From Rostrohypoxylon terebratum (lineage: Eukaryota > Ascomycota > Sordariomycetes > Xylariales > Hypoxylaceae): a stretch of DNA of 64,000 bases. The position numbers and the translations under genes are program-made. Of the stretch, positions 43,967 through 56,368 are shown one piece after another. Under the pieces are notes generated by a model, which did no database searches, had not been told where the DNA came from, and saw nothing but the letters and a program-made list of their open reading frames with translations. The stretch lies in contig MU385928.1 in assembly GCA_022497145.1 (NCBI GenBank), positions 62,001 to 126,000 on the forward strand. The letters are read 5' to 3'. How positions within the stretch are numbered: the stretch's first letter is position 1; each line of letters opens with the position of its first letter.

Positions 43967-46227
43967 TGGGGAGACACCCCTTCAAAACCGCATGAGATGA
44001 CTTCGGTCGAGTTCTCACGAACCCGTCTCCGTCTCAAGCTGGGGGTGTCCTTGCATACTAAGGATAGCGCTCAAGTAAAGGCTTTGTATATTAGGTCAAG
44101 AGGATGTACGATCGGCATGAGACCATTAGACTCACTCCACATAGAACATTGTCATTGATAGCAATGATTAACATTTAGAACCTATTCTAGAAAATTTTCG
44201 CGACAAGAATCAAAGCATTACCCCAAGACGCAGTCATGGTCGATACTACGAGGACAGTCAATTTAGACAAGAGGAACGCCAGCGTGTCCTTAATAGCTTT
44301 TCTCTCTGATCTCACGAGCGATGGCTCTCATGCAATAAAACGACGTGGGATATCCTCCGAGAAGATTTATACAAAATAATATTTTATATAGCATAATATG
44401 TCGGGCAACCGGACAGCAGATAATGGTAAAGTTGTGATCTCTCCCGGAATTTTAATTGACTCGATATTCAGTTATCCTTGCTACATCGGACTGGGTAGAT
44501 ATCGACGATGATACTTTCCATATATCGATATCTTCTGGATGCTATTCTTTAGGGATATAGTATGCCATAAACATAACATCTCATGAGAGTCGGCGGTTGA
44601 GCTGAAACGCCCTAGATCCCGTTAGCTGACTATCGCATGGCTCCAGCGGCCTTCCATCCGGCCATGGCATGCACAACACTGCATACCTAATAGGGGATTA
44701 CGATTAGACGGAATGGTATAAAGTTTGACGGGCCAGCTTTAGCCTTTAGTACACTGCGTGGCCACATTCATCACCCACTTTCTTATCACCCATTCCCCAT
44801 AGCACACACACCATGGCTTCGCCGAAATGGTGTACATCTCGCTATCTTCGACTCTGGTTACCCGCTAGGATTGAAGGATACCAGCATTGTGATTTTCATC
44901 TCGCTGTAAGTGAATTCATCATGGACAAGCAATGTCACTTTTCCGTTTGGCCGCCCCTGGCTAGATGGGAAACTAGCAACATGTCAACCAACTATTATTC
45001 ACTAGCATCCAAGTTATCATATCTAAATGAAATATTTTGCGGGATACAGACAGAAAGATCCACACCAAGTCGCAGAAATTGAAGGAGACTCCAGCGTAAA
45101 CCTAGGACTTAGGAACTCAGGTAGTCTTCTCTAGTAAGTAGTTAGGTTAGGACATTATTAGCCCCGGGCCTCTTTGAGCTCCCGACCCCGAATTCTAGTC
45201 GTTCAGCTGATCAGGTGGCTAAATCTCCTATGGCGGACATCCATGTACCACCACGAAACTAGAAATGAACTTGCCGGTCTGGAACTGAATCGCCTAGTCC
45301 AGAATACGCCAAACATCATGAGTCTAGATATAGGGACCAACGCCAAGGACTGGCACGTTGCGATAAGGGTCATGAACATGTCTTTCGATGGCAAGCATGA
45401 AGCACGACCCAGGGGAATGGAACATACCTAGATGATAGGGTACTGGGAGACATCGAAAAAGGTGAGCGTCTTTAGAGAGTGCTCCTAAGGTCTGAAAAGT
45501 ATGGATGCGTAGGACCTATCTGCCCATTCATCGGAGGCCGGGGATTCTTACTACCCAATTATCCATGTCTCAAATTTGCTTAATCAATCTAGGAATATGA
45601 ATTTGTAACCCAAATTTTCTCTAGTTGGAAATGTCGCGAACGGAAATAGAAATGTGGAATGTCGAGTGCGAATAAGACTAAAAGACAGGACAAAGTTCAA
45701 CTAAATAATAAGACTACTTAGATCCTAGGTCCCAAGTAAAAAGATCCGTAAATGGGTCTTTCCTCTTCCCCTGTTTTTCGTTTGAATTGAGGCTAAAAAG
45801 AGGGTGTTGTGTTCCTTCCTTCCATTCTTTAAGTCGTCTTCGCACGCGTAGGCCGAACTTCAGAGTGGCTCTGTACCGTGTTCGTAACTAACTTGTGTGA
45901 ATTAGTATAGATTAAACCTCAAAACTAAATTAGGTTTCGAACTATACTTTCGCTATAATTTTGTTTATCATACCTACAAACAGGTACCTGTAATGAAGAA
46001 TTCCAAGTTATATATAAGTCCCGGAAATCCCCCCGCAACAAAACATATATATTATAAGTACAATACCAAACGACACAAGCCAACTTATAACCCCATATCA
46101 TTCTTTACTCGTCATTCCCTAAATACCTAAGGCTTAAGCAGCCAGCTATTAAGCAACATATACATTTACGTACAACCAGTCCTGAAAGTTTCCCCGAGTC
46201 ATCACTACCTACATTTCATCGTCAACT
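43967..46227. other. 2.3-kb spacer with one doubtful ORF
   Basis: Between the FAM210-like gene and the small hypothetical gene. Contains ACCTAGG variants near 45100 and 45720 and TATATA-rich DNA near 46010-46060, which may be promoter DNA of the next gene. The ORF at 44813 is listed separately; the one at 45174-45431 has no recognised features. Confidence 0.45.
44813..45082 (+). CDS. Doubtful small ORF, hypothetical
   Basis: 89 codons with a good start context (CACACACCATGGCT) after a C/A-rich leader-like stretch. I recognise no family; the translation has no signal peptide, helix or motif that stands out. A perfect donor GTAAGT lies inside it near 44906, yet I could not find an acceptor that continues in frame. 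It may be a chance ORF or the first exon of a decayed gene. Confidence 0.2.
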   Translation: MASPKWCTSRYLRLWLPARIEGYQHCDFHLAVSEFIMDKQCHFSVWPPLARWETSNMSTNYYSLASKLSYLNEIFCGIQTERSTPSRRN

Positions 46228-46698
46228 ATGTATTGCGTTCCAAGACAAGAGATGGCGTGTCCTACAGGACCAACCACCGTGGACGCCTCCAAACATGTCA
46301 CCAGCAGTATGAAACACGCCAATGGCGAGCCCAGCGTTACAGATCAACAATCGATATCGACACAGTCAATCAGTCCTTCACAACAAAGTTCTCCGCAGCA
46401 AAATGTCCCTCGGAAAAACGACACTGTCAAGATTCTCAGAGTAGCAGAAATACTAGATGCCGCGAGGGAAGGCTCTGATCTTAGCCAACCGCTCAAGGAA
46501 GCGTTGGAACAGGCCCTATGCGATGTTTGGGCTAGGATAATAGCCGACCCAGAGACCTACGTCATGACGAGGGATGAGTTTGCGATATTCAACTTCTTTC
46601 AACACTTGCAACTAGATGACGACGCAAGGGAGATCGGAAGAATCGCAAGGAAGAACTATTGGGACCACTCATGGGGGTCGCGAAGAAAGAGCCATTGA
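46228..46698 (+). CDS. Small conserved-looking hypothetical protein
   Basis: Single exon, 156 residues, first ATG in frame, after a TATATA-bearing and A/C-rich leader. Residues 1-65 are Ser/Gln/Thr-rich and probably disordered. Residues about 68-150 form a compact, likely helical domain: ILRVAEILDAAREG, LKEALEQALCDVWARI, then DPETYVMTRDEFAIFNFFQ and a closing ARKNYWDH. I recall fungal hypothetical proteins with the same TRDEFAVFNFFQ-type core but no named function. No membrane segment or signal peptide. A second ATG at codon 9 could start instead. The flanks are long spacers, so context gives no hint of function. Confidence 0.65.
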   Translation: MYCVPRQEMACPTGPTTVDASKHVTSSMKHANGEPSVTDQQSISTQSISPSQQSSPQQNVPRKNDTVKILRVAEILDAAREGSDLSQPLKEALEQALCDVWARIIADPETYVMTRDEFAIFNFFQHLQLDDDAREIGRIARKNYWDHSWGSRRKSH

Positions 46699-47424
46699 TC
46701 CTGGCATCATTTTTGTTGTCTGACAAGTTTCGATAACAGCATCATCATCATTTTTGGGGGAGCAATGCGGAGAAAATAGACATCCAATATTAGCGATACC
46801 CAGGACCCAGGTCCCCAGTTTGCCTAGTACCTACTTCGGCGGACTCAATCATAAAACGGAGAGGGCGAAGCGTCGATTTACATGTTACGATAAATAATAA
46901 TAATAATACCTACCTAGTAGGCAGCCAAATAGCCAAGAAATGAGAATATGAGAATATTATAGCGATCAAGCAACATTCGAATTAACATGGAGGATTTGGA
47001 ACAAGGTTAACCTAAAAGGGCTTTGTGCCAGTTGAGTTACCCCTTGATCCGTTTCTCCGCCAAGGCCCAACACCTGGCACCTTCCACCGTCCGAAGCCCC
47101 TAAAGGCTAACGTTATCTGCCATTAGAGGAAAAGTTTAAACCTTCCAAGGGTACTAGGTAAGAGTCTGAAACTCCCAACTTTCAAATCCAACTATTAAAC
47201 CTCATCAGCATTTTCAACCTTTTCAACATACAATGAAGAATTGGCGATGTAAGGCCGATTTCTTCAATTACCGTCGTTCACTTGAGGCACATCAACCCAC
47301 CCGCCTGATCAAATAAATACCATGTCATCAATTAAATCCCATCTTCTTTGCGCATGATTTAAACTACATGCTTACTTGCCACTTGCCTAGTCACTCACTC
47401 AATTAATTATTCATACACATCAAT
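46699..47424. other. Spacer upstream of the PNGase A gene
   Basis: 726 bp with a small ATAATAATAATA tract near 46891-46905 and CCTAGTA motifs. Likely holds the PNGase A promoter. No gene. Confidence 0.5.
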
Positions 47425-49764
47425 ATGACTACCGGGATTTTAGAGAAACCCCCCAAAAAAGCAGCCGGTCTCGTAATTCGAAACCATGGTCGGCTGAGTT
47501 GGTACGAAAAACGAATGATTGCTGGCGGAGTCGATAGTGAAAATCGATCAAAGTCTAAGTTGATATTGGCTCTGCTTGGCCTGCTATCATTAGTATGGTG
47601 GGCAAGAATATATCCGGGGGTTTCCCTCTTGACTCCTTCAGCAATAAACCCAACTCATCGATCCGGAATTGAATCGCTTGCAAGTCCATCAAATGCACCC
47701 CCAGTGCCGCAAGTCCTCGAGTGTTTTCAGGTCTCTCAACCAGTGTTGAGCTTCAATAGCCCGAATTCAAAATCGACAGTAACTAATGGGCAAAGAGTCG
47801 CAAGGGAAGATGCCAACAATCAAACTTGTTCAGTTTTATTGATGAATCACGTCTTTGGATTTAGTTATGGCAAGCCTTTTGTCGGTATGCTCACAAGTTA
47901 TTCATAAATTTAGGCTCGTATCCGTGAAGCAATAATATCTGACAATTGATAGGCGCTTATACGCCCCCAGCCTGTCCTTTTGACAGAGTCATCCTGAACT
48001 TCACTGTAGTTTCGCAAGGTCGCCAATTTGACCGCCTCGCCCTGATGTATTTCGGCGATACTGAGGTATGGAGAACGTCAACTGCCGAGCCAACTCAGCC
48101 TCCTGGAATTCATTGGACTTTCTTGAAGGATATGACCGAATATTTATACTTTTGGAAATCCCCACAGAAGTTGATCTTCGATCTAGGGAACTTAGTCGAC
48201 GACAGATACACAGGATCGTTCAATGCTACTTTAACTGCCACTTTCTTCTTGGTCAATATCACAACTGATAAACCTTCTCCGGCCGACGTGATCGTCCCTG
48301 TATCTGCAAGAAAGGGGGCAGAAAATGGAGCAAGCCACTTTACACTACCAGCTGAGAACGCCACCAATACGATAACCTTCCCCCGAAATGTCAACAGAGC
48401 TATCTTTTCCATTTCTGCCAATGGCCAGGCTTCAGAGGAATTCTGGTGGGGTAATGCTCTTCAAAGCGATGTCAACACGTTTAGCCAAACCACGGGAGAA
48501 CTGCTCGGTCTATCTCCCTTTCGCGAAATCCAATTGTTCATTGACGGCAATCTAGCAGGCGTTCAGTGGCCTTTTCCGGTGATATTCACTGGCGGGGTAG
48601 TACCTAGGTAGGCAACCTTCTCTTCAGAATCTACCTACTAATACATCGCTCACCTAGTCGGGCAGTTTACATCGGCCAATTGTGGGTCTCCAGGCTTTCG
48701 ATCTAAGAGAGCACCAGATTGATATCACTCCCTTCCTGCCTCGATTGTGCGACGGGGCCGCGCACACGTTCACAATCAAAGTTGCTGGATTGGATGATCG
48801 GGGCCATGCCAGCATCGCGTTGACAGATACGGTCAATGACAGCTGGTATGTCACAGGTAAAATATTCCTATGGTTAGACGAAGAAGGCTCGGTTACCACC
48901 GGAGTCAGCCCGGTTGTCGAATACGATGAACCGACTATCACAATCTCCCATCGTGTCACACAGAACGCGACCGGTTTCAACGAGACTCTAGCCTTCGAAA
49001 CATTCGTCGAGAGAGCGATGACTATTAGATCGAGTATTAGTTCAAAGGGCTACACTGGAGAAAGCACTTGGTCTCAACACCTTTCGTATTCAAACCAAGC
49101 AGTGGTGACGAATTTCGGATTGACCGAAATTAATAACTTCACCATTAATGGAATCGATTATTCAACGGGGTCTACCATCCCATATAAGAATATTTATACA
49201 TACCCTCTATACTGCAATCAAACGGTCTCCACATCGTCGCAAGGTAACTTGACAATAAGTGCGCATTTGATACAAGGACTCCAGCTTCAAGTTGAAGGCA
49301 GCCCCGTCTTCCCAACCGGCCTAGAGGCGTTCGAAGACATCTCTGCTACCGGCAAGGTCCCATATACTGTGTCGCATTTGGACACCTACTGCGACGGCAC
49401 GGCTTTTTTCACCCAAACGGGTAATCGTAAAAGCAGCTCCGGCTATGGTACGACCAAACAAGTTTTTCGCTTCGGTGGTTCTGATGGGAATGTCACTCTC
49501 GATACCGAAGGTGACGGCGACGAGCTCTATTTCCGAAACGTGACCGCAGTGAATGGCACTATATTATCCGATTCTGAGAGGATAAGGGGCATCGAAGTAC
49601 ATGGCTTCCACCGAGCAGCACAACGCCAAAATCCCCCGGAGGCATCGTTAACACTGCTTGCTTATTCCTCCGACAATACCAATAGATTCAAATTACCCGC
49701 GAGAAAAGCCATTGGTGACAATGGGATGTACAAATCACCGGCAGTACAGGTTCAGATCCCCTGA
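47425..49764 (+). CDS. PNGase A-type peptide-N-glycosidase, membrane anchored
   Basis: Peptide-N4-(N-acetyl-beta-glucosaminyl)asparagine amidase of the almond PNGase A family, which removes N-glycans from glycopeptides. Three exons: 47425-47884, 47953-48607, 48666-49764; introns 68 and 58 bp; 737 residues. One hydrophobic segment at about 45-62 after a basic head predicts a type II anchor with the enzyme outside the cytosol. Conserved family blocks: YTPPACPFDRVILNFT, DRLALMYFGDTEVWRTSTAEPT, GIHWTFLKDMTEY, the second splice rebuilding VVPSLHRPIVGLQAFDLRE, and IDITPFLPRLCDG with WYVTGKIFLWLD. Many sequons suggest it is itself glycosylated. Likely acts at the cell surface or in the secretory path. 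Flanked by long spacers. Confidence 0.93.
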
Positions 49765-51214
49765 ATTTCTCGAGTATCTTGTTGGAGCTGTAAAGGTTAC
49801 TATGGGAGACACAATATTATTCTTATCAAATTACCAGCTTGCTCCCTCCTAAGGAGTGTCCAATCAATTGCAGTCCACCCTACTGGATTCTTTCGAGCCT
49901 GTTTGCCATAATTTTACGCCCGCAAGATTGTAAAAGTTTTCTAATCAGTTTGCTAAAGTCTTAGGGACAGCAGAGCAAATATCAGACCAGGTTTGCCCAC
50001 TCTGACAAGCTATAAAAAAAAAAAAAAAAGCGGGGAGGGGGGGGGGGAATAACGGAGGTCCTGCATTCCCAATTCTGTTCCTGAGATCAGCAGCTCCATT
50101 AAAACGGCAGTCGCCGAGATCATTATATGGGGATGTGGTCCATTTCACGTGGCTGAGAACTAAGTGTCATTCGTTGCATGACTCGCTAGAAAGGGGCTAT
50201 CAACCATAATGAACGCGGTAAGATTTTGGCTTGAACTAGGCAATGTAGCTAGTTATAGCTAGATATAGCTTCGGTGTGTCTGGTGGTCTTACAAGCGAGT
50301 TTCTGCTGGTCGTGCTGGACGTTCGAGAACTCTTCTAGTGTGAGAGATGCGAACATTTTCGCCATAAGCATATGATTCGTAGTTTGATGTACGTCACACA
50401 TGGAAAAGATAGTATCAAAGGCGATGGCTCTCGGCTATGATTGGGTTCCCAGGTGGAAAGGCAAAAAAAGAAAAGAAAAGAAAGAAAAAAAGCAGCTAGC
50501 TCAACGTTCAACCCTTTCACGCGGATCATACTGATTTTAGGAGATCAATCTGCATGTAGGTACTCCGTTTCCTACTGTGTAATGACTTCGGCTAGTGAAA
50601 CTTTTTGAGGGGGAAAGTATGGGATGATTAGGTGCCTAGTGTGGCTACTGTGGCAGCGGTTAGCTATCCATGGATGTCTATAACTCAAATTCGTCCCCTG
50701 TAAACCTTATAACCTTGGAAGACGAGACTTTGATAGGAAAAATAGGTGTTGAATTCGTTTACACGTCGATTTTCCATAGGACTTCGTTCCTAGGGAAGAT
50801 TGATAGCTATTTGGTAGATATATTTTACTCTCGCATGTTAAGATACAGAGATTAAGACGGATGCCTTGTAGTGTCAACCCTGATTTACGAATTTGTTTTT
50901 TAAAGGATCACCAATAATACCTGGTAACAAATTTTTTCTAGATAATATTCAGATTTCTAGTATGTAGGACCTAGGTATCCTTCTCCATCATCTCCCACCA
51001 ACGTCGTGGCTATACCTTCTAGATCAAGACGTATGTAAAAGTGAAAACAAATAAATATATACAACGAGAAGATAGATTCCATAACACCGACCCTATCACA
51101 CAAGAAGCAAGAAGCTACCTATTTCCCATACCCAAACGCCACCCATATGCATGTCGTGAGTTTCCGACTTCTATGCCACATAGGAAACCAGGAGGGCGCA
51201 ATTAGAATAACTCA
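49765..51214. other. 1.45-kb spacer between PNGase A and the SGNH esterase
   Basis: Shared 3' flank of convergent genes. Holds an A-run followed by a G-run at 50014-50047, an A/G purine tract (50464-50491), and an ACCTAGG motif near 50970. Small ORFs here have no features. Confidence 0.5.
50014..50047. repeat. Poly(A) tract followed by poly(G) tract
   Basis: Sixteen As, then GCGGGGA, then eleven Gs. On the minus strand this reads as a C-run followed by a T-run. The G-run could form a quadruplex only weakly; it is more likely simple slippage DNA. Confidence 0.75.
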
Positions 51215-52081
51215 TTACGCACCGTCGTCTGGTATCCCGTCAACCTTCTCAGCTGACTGTAAAAGATTCTGCTTGTCGGCTTCCTTGATACCTGCGTAGA
51301 AGATGTCGGCCATCTTCTTGTATCCTGCGTCGGTCGGGTGGGTGCCGTCCTTGTTTAAGTCAGATAACGTGGGTCCCGCGTCGCTCTGCATGTCGACCAA
51401 GACAATTCGGTGCTTGGATGCTTGGAAGTCCGCTGCTACTGTCTTGAACTGGGCGTTGATCTGCTTGACGCGGGCATCCGTGTCTTTATTGCCATTCACT
51501 ATAAGGGTAGATAGAACGACAGTGGCTCGAGGAGAGTCTCTGTAGATGTCGTTGAGCATGTCCGCCATTCGCTTCCCGGCGTTAGCGACGTCCTTATTCT
51601 GGATGGCGTCGTTGGTCCCTAAGTTGATAAGGACAAGATTGGGCTTGTATTTAGGCACGGTAGCGTCTGCTTTGGCGCGGACTTGATCGATCCTGTAGCC
51701 TGGCCATCCCTCGGTGTCGTTGTCTTTCATGTCCCCACCAGGATGATCTCCAACCATGTTGACCTTGTTCCCGTTCGTCTCCAATTGGCTCCGGAGGTCG
51801 TCACGGTACCCATTCCCATCAGTAGACCGGAATCCGTAGGTGATAGAGGCACCGAGAGGCATAATCCGTAAGGGCATACCGTTTCCGAATCCCTTTGATC
51901 GGGAATGGTGGGTATCCCCTGATACTGTGTTGCCTCCATTGGAAGGATCACCTTTAGGCAAGCAGAGCCCTGAGTCTTGTTAGCTTATGAGTTAATGTGC
52001 ACGTGAGGAAAGGGGCTAACCATTTGCTACTTGCGAGGCGCATGTCAACATGCACCATAGAAGGTGCTTAGTGGTCAACAT
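51215..52081 (-). CDS. Secreted SGNH-hydrolase esterase (carbohydrate esterase family 3-like)
   Basis: Two exons: 52081-52021 and 51969-51215, 51-bp intron (donor GTTAGC, branch GCTAACAAG, acceptor ACTCAG), 271 residues. Residues 1-20 read as a secretion signal that sits wholly in the first exon; the unspliced frame starts at a TTG and lacks it. SGNH blocks are present: block I GASITYG (nucleophile about Ser62), block III GTND (Asn about 140), and block V DGTHPTDAGY (Asp about 228, His about 231). The arrangement is closest to CE3 acetyl-xylan esterases, which deacetylate hemicellulose; a general lipase/esterase role is the alternative. Fits with the GH43 enzyme as a plant-wall enzyme although the genes are 20 kb apart. 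Confidence 0.88.
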
Positions 52082-55000
52082 TGGAAGGGTAGGGTAGATG
52101 TGAAGAAAGTTGGATCGGTATGAGGAATGTAGCTCGTAGCTCGTAGCGAACCGCACTATAAGTATCTTTATCAACTACGTATAAAAGCTGATTGTATGCT
52201 GTTTGTTTGTCGCGTGCTACCGAATATTGATACTGATCGCGTGAATAAGCCGCCAGGTATGGAGGCGTCCCGCTGCGGTATTTATCATTCTTGAGAACAT
52301 TCCTTACTCACGCATCTTAAGGCCACCAATGTCTCTAGGATCTGGTGGACCCAATCCATGATGACTCCCAGGGCCGGTACTTTGTTTCTTCATCTAGCCT
52401 GACAGTAACTACACCCTGGTTCGGACGATGGCGGTAGGCATTGGGTCTTCCGGACCGGGAACATAGCTTCGAAGTTGTACTAAGGCCAAGTAGGTCACGG
52501 GCATGGAGTATTATTGGCCCCGTGAATAGAGTTGAGCTTCGGCGAGATAGTACTATGTAGAGCCATCAATGTTGAGCTAAGTCGCTTGGCTGTCTCACAT
52601 ATGGGTATTCTGTGCCTTGCAGATCCCATGCCAGGGTCTATCTTAATATACATAGCCCCGGGAGGGCTGATTGGTAGGGTGTTGGCAATGCAGCAGAGAA
52701 ATTCCGAATATATCGAAAAATATGAGATCATACCTCTACCTCTATTCCTAGTCAAGAATATTCCACGCTTCCTTGCTTAGGTGGTCTCACCAATATTTGC
52801 ATTTGGTCAGCAAGGCAAGCTCACCTACATAGTAGGTCCTAGGATCGTATTCTGTGCGAATAAGTCCGTACGTGCCTTAGGACCTGGGTACCTAGAAAAT
52901 TTTTTCAATGTTTCTCGTGACATCTCGTTATCGTAAATGGTATTTTTGCAAAGGAAGAATATGTGAACTAGGTAGTTACTAGAAATTGACTATTAGAGGA
53001 TTTTCGATCTTCATCCTTCGATTATGTTTAGCATGTTTAGCGAGTGATGTTGTGAGAAGTTGGAAATTTCAACGAATCGGATGCGCTGAAGCGTCCCAAG
53101 TTTGCTTCTAATAATAAAAATAGGGAAGCTAAAGCTGTCGCTATGCGGCAAGTTGGGGCGAACAGAGGCAAATTGGCAGATTGGGAGGGGCTTTTCTACT
53201 TCCTCCTCTACCTTCTCTCTACCCTTTTTAGGTTTAAACTGTTTGGAGCCCTGTACTAAAACCTTTTACCCCCTGTAACCCCACGTTGTAATTGGAAAGT
53301 TCAAAGCTGCAGGTCCAGACGATGCCCCCGTTTAAAAATATACTATGTACAGCTGTAGGTCCCGGTAGCTTCCATCAAATAACGTTCTAAGAAGGCCACA
53401 TCCTGCACATCTCAAACTTCAACTTCTACTAAACATCCTAAACAATTTACCTACCCACATATCACCTACCTACTTTGGCAACAAAGTCATGAGTAGATTC
53501 AATTACAGGCAGACAGGTATGGGTTGAAATCTCACTCAGCCTTAACTCTCAGCTGCAAGACTTTCGTCTTACATACTCCATACTCGGCCGATTATATCGT
53601 TACTAACTAGTCGGATCCTAATTTCGAACAGCTCGAGTCGCGTAGTACGACTATATGTTGAAGTTATCACGAGAATGATTGTGGAACAAATACTATCTGG
53701 TAACATTTTTCAAAAAAAAAAAAAACATCAACGGCTGACTTTGGTCGTCATACAAATCCACTTATTTTCCAAGGTAAAAGGAAAGAAGGGAAAAAAAAAA
53801 AAGAGCAAACACCACACATAATAATTAAGAAACTAGAACTTCTAGCCCATCGGTGCTCTACTTTGATATTTGATATTTTTTTCGTGGTAGTTATTTCCTA
53901 TTCCCTTCTTCTAGTTCGCTATCACGCAAACGTTGTTAGCTCTGGTAGCCAAGCCCCGCCCCTGTCTCTTTGTCTCTTTAGCACCTGGCGCGATCCTCCT
54001 CCGCATAGCCTCACTCATCTCGCAGATAATTCTACCGAATAAGCGCCATTATCTCGATAGCATAGCTTCAAGACTCTACTATGTATGAGTAGACGATCAC
54101 CGCACCTGATTTGATTTTGTTTTGAAGTATCTAAAGGCCTAGCGTCGGCTTTAGCCTTTAGGTAGATGTCTTACATGACACCTGGACTATACTACATACA
54201 TACCAACCTGGAACCTGCCCAGGAACCCCACAATGCGTCTAATCCGTTGTGTGCTATTCTAGGCGCAGGCACAGGCACAGATGCCGATCGGGTACCGTTT
54301 TCTACCCTTGCCAAAAATCCATACTAATAGTTTAATTTCTCGTCGTATATGTCGTGACAAGGACATATTCAGCTGCCGCAATGAGTCTCAGGTCAGGTTC
54401 TGTTAGTTGCTAGCAACACAGACAACAAGACTTCCACGCTTGTAACCACACCTGATACTATCAAGTCTTCACGAGTTGCCATGCTAGGAATCAAGTTTCA
54501 ATGGATCTCTTTCATTTATGGGTAAGGTGGCCGCCCGTATTTGAGCCTACTAGTAACTATGTAACCTTGAGGAGTTGATCACCAGCTCGACTACTTTATA
54601 CGATAGCAATCTTAGTCCATCAAAGCAAGATCTAATTCATACACCGCCAGTATTACCGTCTCAACATTGGTCAGATGAGCCGCCGGCGTCTTCGACTTAC
54701 AAACAGATATGTTCCAGCTCTTAACCCAATCTAGGTTCCATAGATAATTTTTAGATCACGCCATCGTTGAAGGAGACCTCCCAGCTCTTTTGACTGTCTC
54801 ACTTACGATACCTTCGGCTCGCTAATTTATTATATCAGTAGCATAAGACCTAAAGCCTTAAGCGTTAATGCTTTTTCGCTGGTTATACGACGCCCCTTTC
54901 ATTTTCATTTCACGCTGACATTGGTTAATCATCTATACAGTCCTACATCACTAGAGCCTGTAGATCGCTTCCCCAGTAGATTAGTATCTAGCGTGGCTGA

Positions 55001-55551
55001 TATTAGGTATGCCCTCATTCTCGGCTTTGCCAGGCTCGCCGGTATCGTTCTATCCAGATTGAGCTACCGATCTTGGTCCCCTTTTGAATGGGTAGTCTAG
55101 GACTTAAGATATGAAAGTAATTATAGATATTCTAGGCAAAAAAAATGCTTTAAATGTCTAGCAAGGGAGATAGATTGGATGGGTACACGATCTGATCGAG
55201 AACGCCTCATTATCAGCCCTCAATACATTTACCATCATAAGGGATCATGATCCCTTCCCTGTCTAGGTAATATATTGAAAACAGGTCTCTACGAAACCAT
55301 TCACTGACAGCCATCGCGTTATGATCTCACAGGAAGTATACTTAATACCGAGGCCGAGCACACTGTCGTTAAAATCAAATTGATAGCGGCAACATTCAGC
55401 TGTAGAGTCTATATTATAATCGTATCTTTGCAGGGAGACCATACCTACTGACCACGAAAGACTACACTTCATAACGTACGGGAATCTCTCCCGAGAACAA
55501 CTAAGACTCCCCCCCCCCTGAGATATGCATGGCAACAGGCTTCTCATGCAA
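52082..55551. other. 3.5-kb gene-free spacer
   Basis: The longest stretch without a gene in the right half. It carries the SGNH esterase promoter and the 3' flank of the GNAT gene. Includes A-runs at about 53710-53725 and 53791-53802, ACCTAGG/CCTAGGA motifs near 52832-52895 and an 18-bp palindrome at 55239-55256. No ORF of note and no transposon ends found. Confidence 0.5.
55239..55256. repeat. 18-bp perfect palindrome
   Basis: AAGGGATCATGATCCCTT is its own reverse complement. It lies 0.3 kb from the 3' end of the GNAT gene. Could be a terminator-like hairpin or a dimeric protein site; no evidence decides. Confidence 0.75.
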
Positions 55552-56368
55552 TCATATTGAATTTGGCTCCCGGACCATTATCGATATCTTGTATGTCTCC
55601 TCTGACCCGCCCGTTAATTTTTTGAGGTCAAACGTGAGGTGGTCAATCTCTCGGAAGCCCAACTTTTCATACACCGGCTTACCATCCGGCGTTGCTTCGA
55701 GATATACCTTTAGACCACAAGCGTCGGCAACAGCTAGCATGGGCAACATCATCGCCTTTGCGACACCCCTTCGATGATACTTTGGCGACGTACAAAGGAG
55801 CGACAGACCTATATTGCGATTCAGCTGACGAACGTAACGTGACATGGCCTCAATTTCGTCGCTTACCTAACATCGCCTTTGCATTCTGCTTCTCTGACAT
55901 ATCCTTCAAGGCGTTGAAAAACGCCAAACACAATTCCGGTCGGGCGCCCTCTGGAATATCGACCCCAAGCGATGCAGTAGACTCGCCAGCTGCACTGTTC
56001 ACAACACTGTCATTTGCCGCGATAGTGCGAGGAACGTCCACAGTACCTGTGTCGTCTCCAACCCACTCCCCGAAAGATATGTCGTGTCCTTCAGGGATGT
56101 CCCACCTAGAAAAAGCAACTACATCGCCGCTCTCTGTGTCTGTAACCTTGAAGTGTCTGGTGCTCCGATCGGCCATCTTCTTGTAGATGCGGCGCTTCAT
56201 CCAGGTCAGCATAGCATTTTTATCCTCCGTCCACCAAAAGGTGTTCCGACGGTCCATTTGAAACGCGACGTAATATATCTCAGCTAATTGATCCACATCC
56301 ACAGCCGTACAGTGGGACATGGAGAAGGCCGGAGAGAGGGACGAGGGTACTAGGAACGGTAACGCCAT
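55552..56368 (-). CDS. GNAT-family N-acetyltransferase
   Basis: Two exons: 56368-55867 and 55808-55552, 58-bp intron (donor GTAAGC, acceptor AATATAG), 252 residues. The second exon carries the acetyl-CoA site of the GNAT fold: LSLLCTSPKYHRRGVAKAMMLPMLAVAD, followed by the VYLEATPDGKPVYEKLGF motif B found in many fungal members of this group. The first exon begins with a DVDQLAEIYYVAF block, typical of fungal GNATs that act on small molecules. The splice joins KAMLG to LSLLCTSP directly. Substrate unknown. Relatives are often near metabolite genes, but none is visible here. A predicted ORF on the opposite strand across this gene is a shadow. Confidence 0.9.

Noticed and set aside
45174..45431. 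85-codon plus-strand ORF
   Set aside because: No recognised family and no supported link to the ORF at 44813.
55021..55090. tRNA-like D-arm on the minus strand (GGTAGCTCAATCTGG)
   Set aside because: No T-arm or acceptor stem follows; likely chance similarity.
52082..55551. Possible transposon relic in the 3.5-kb spacer
   Set aside because: No terminal repeats, target duplications or transposase-like frames were found; A-runs alone are not enough.
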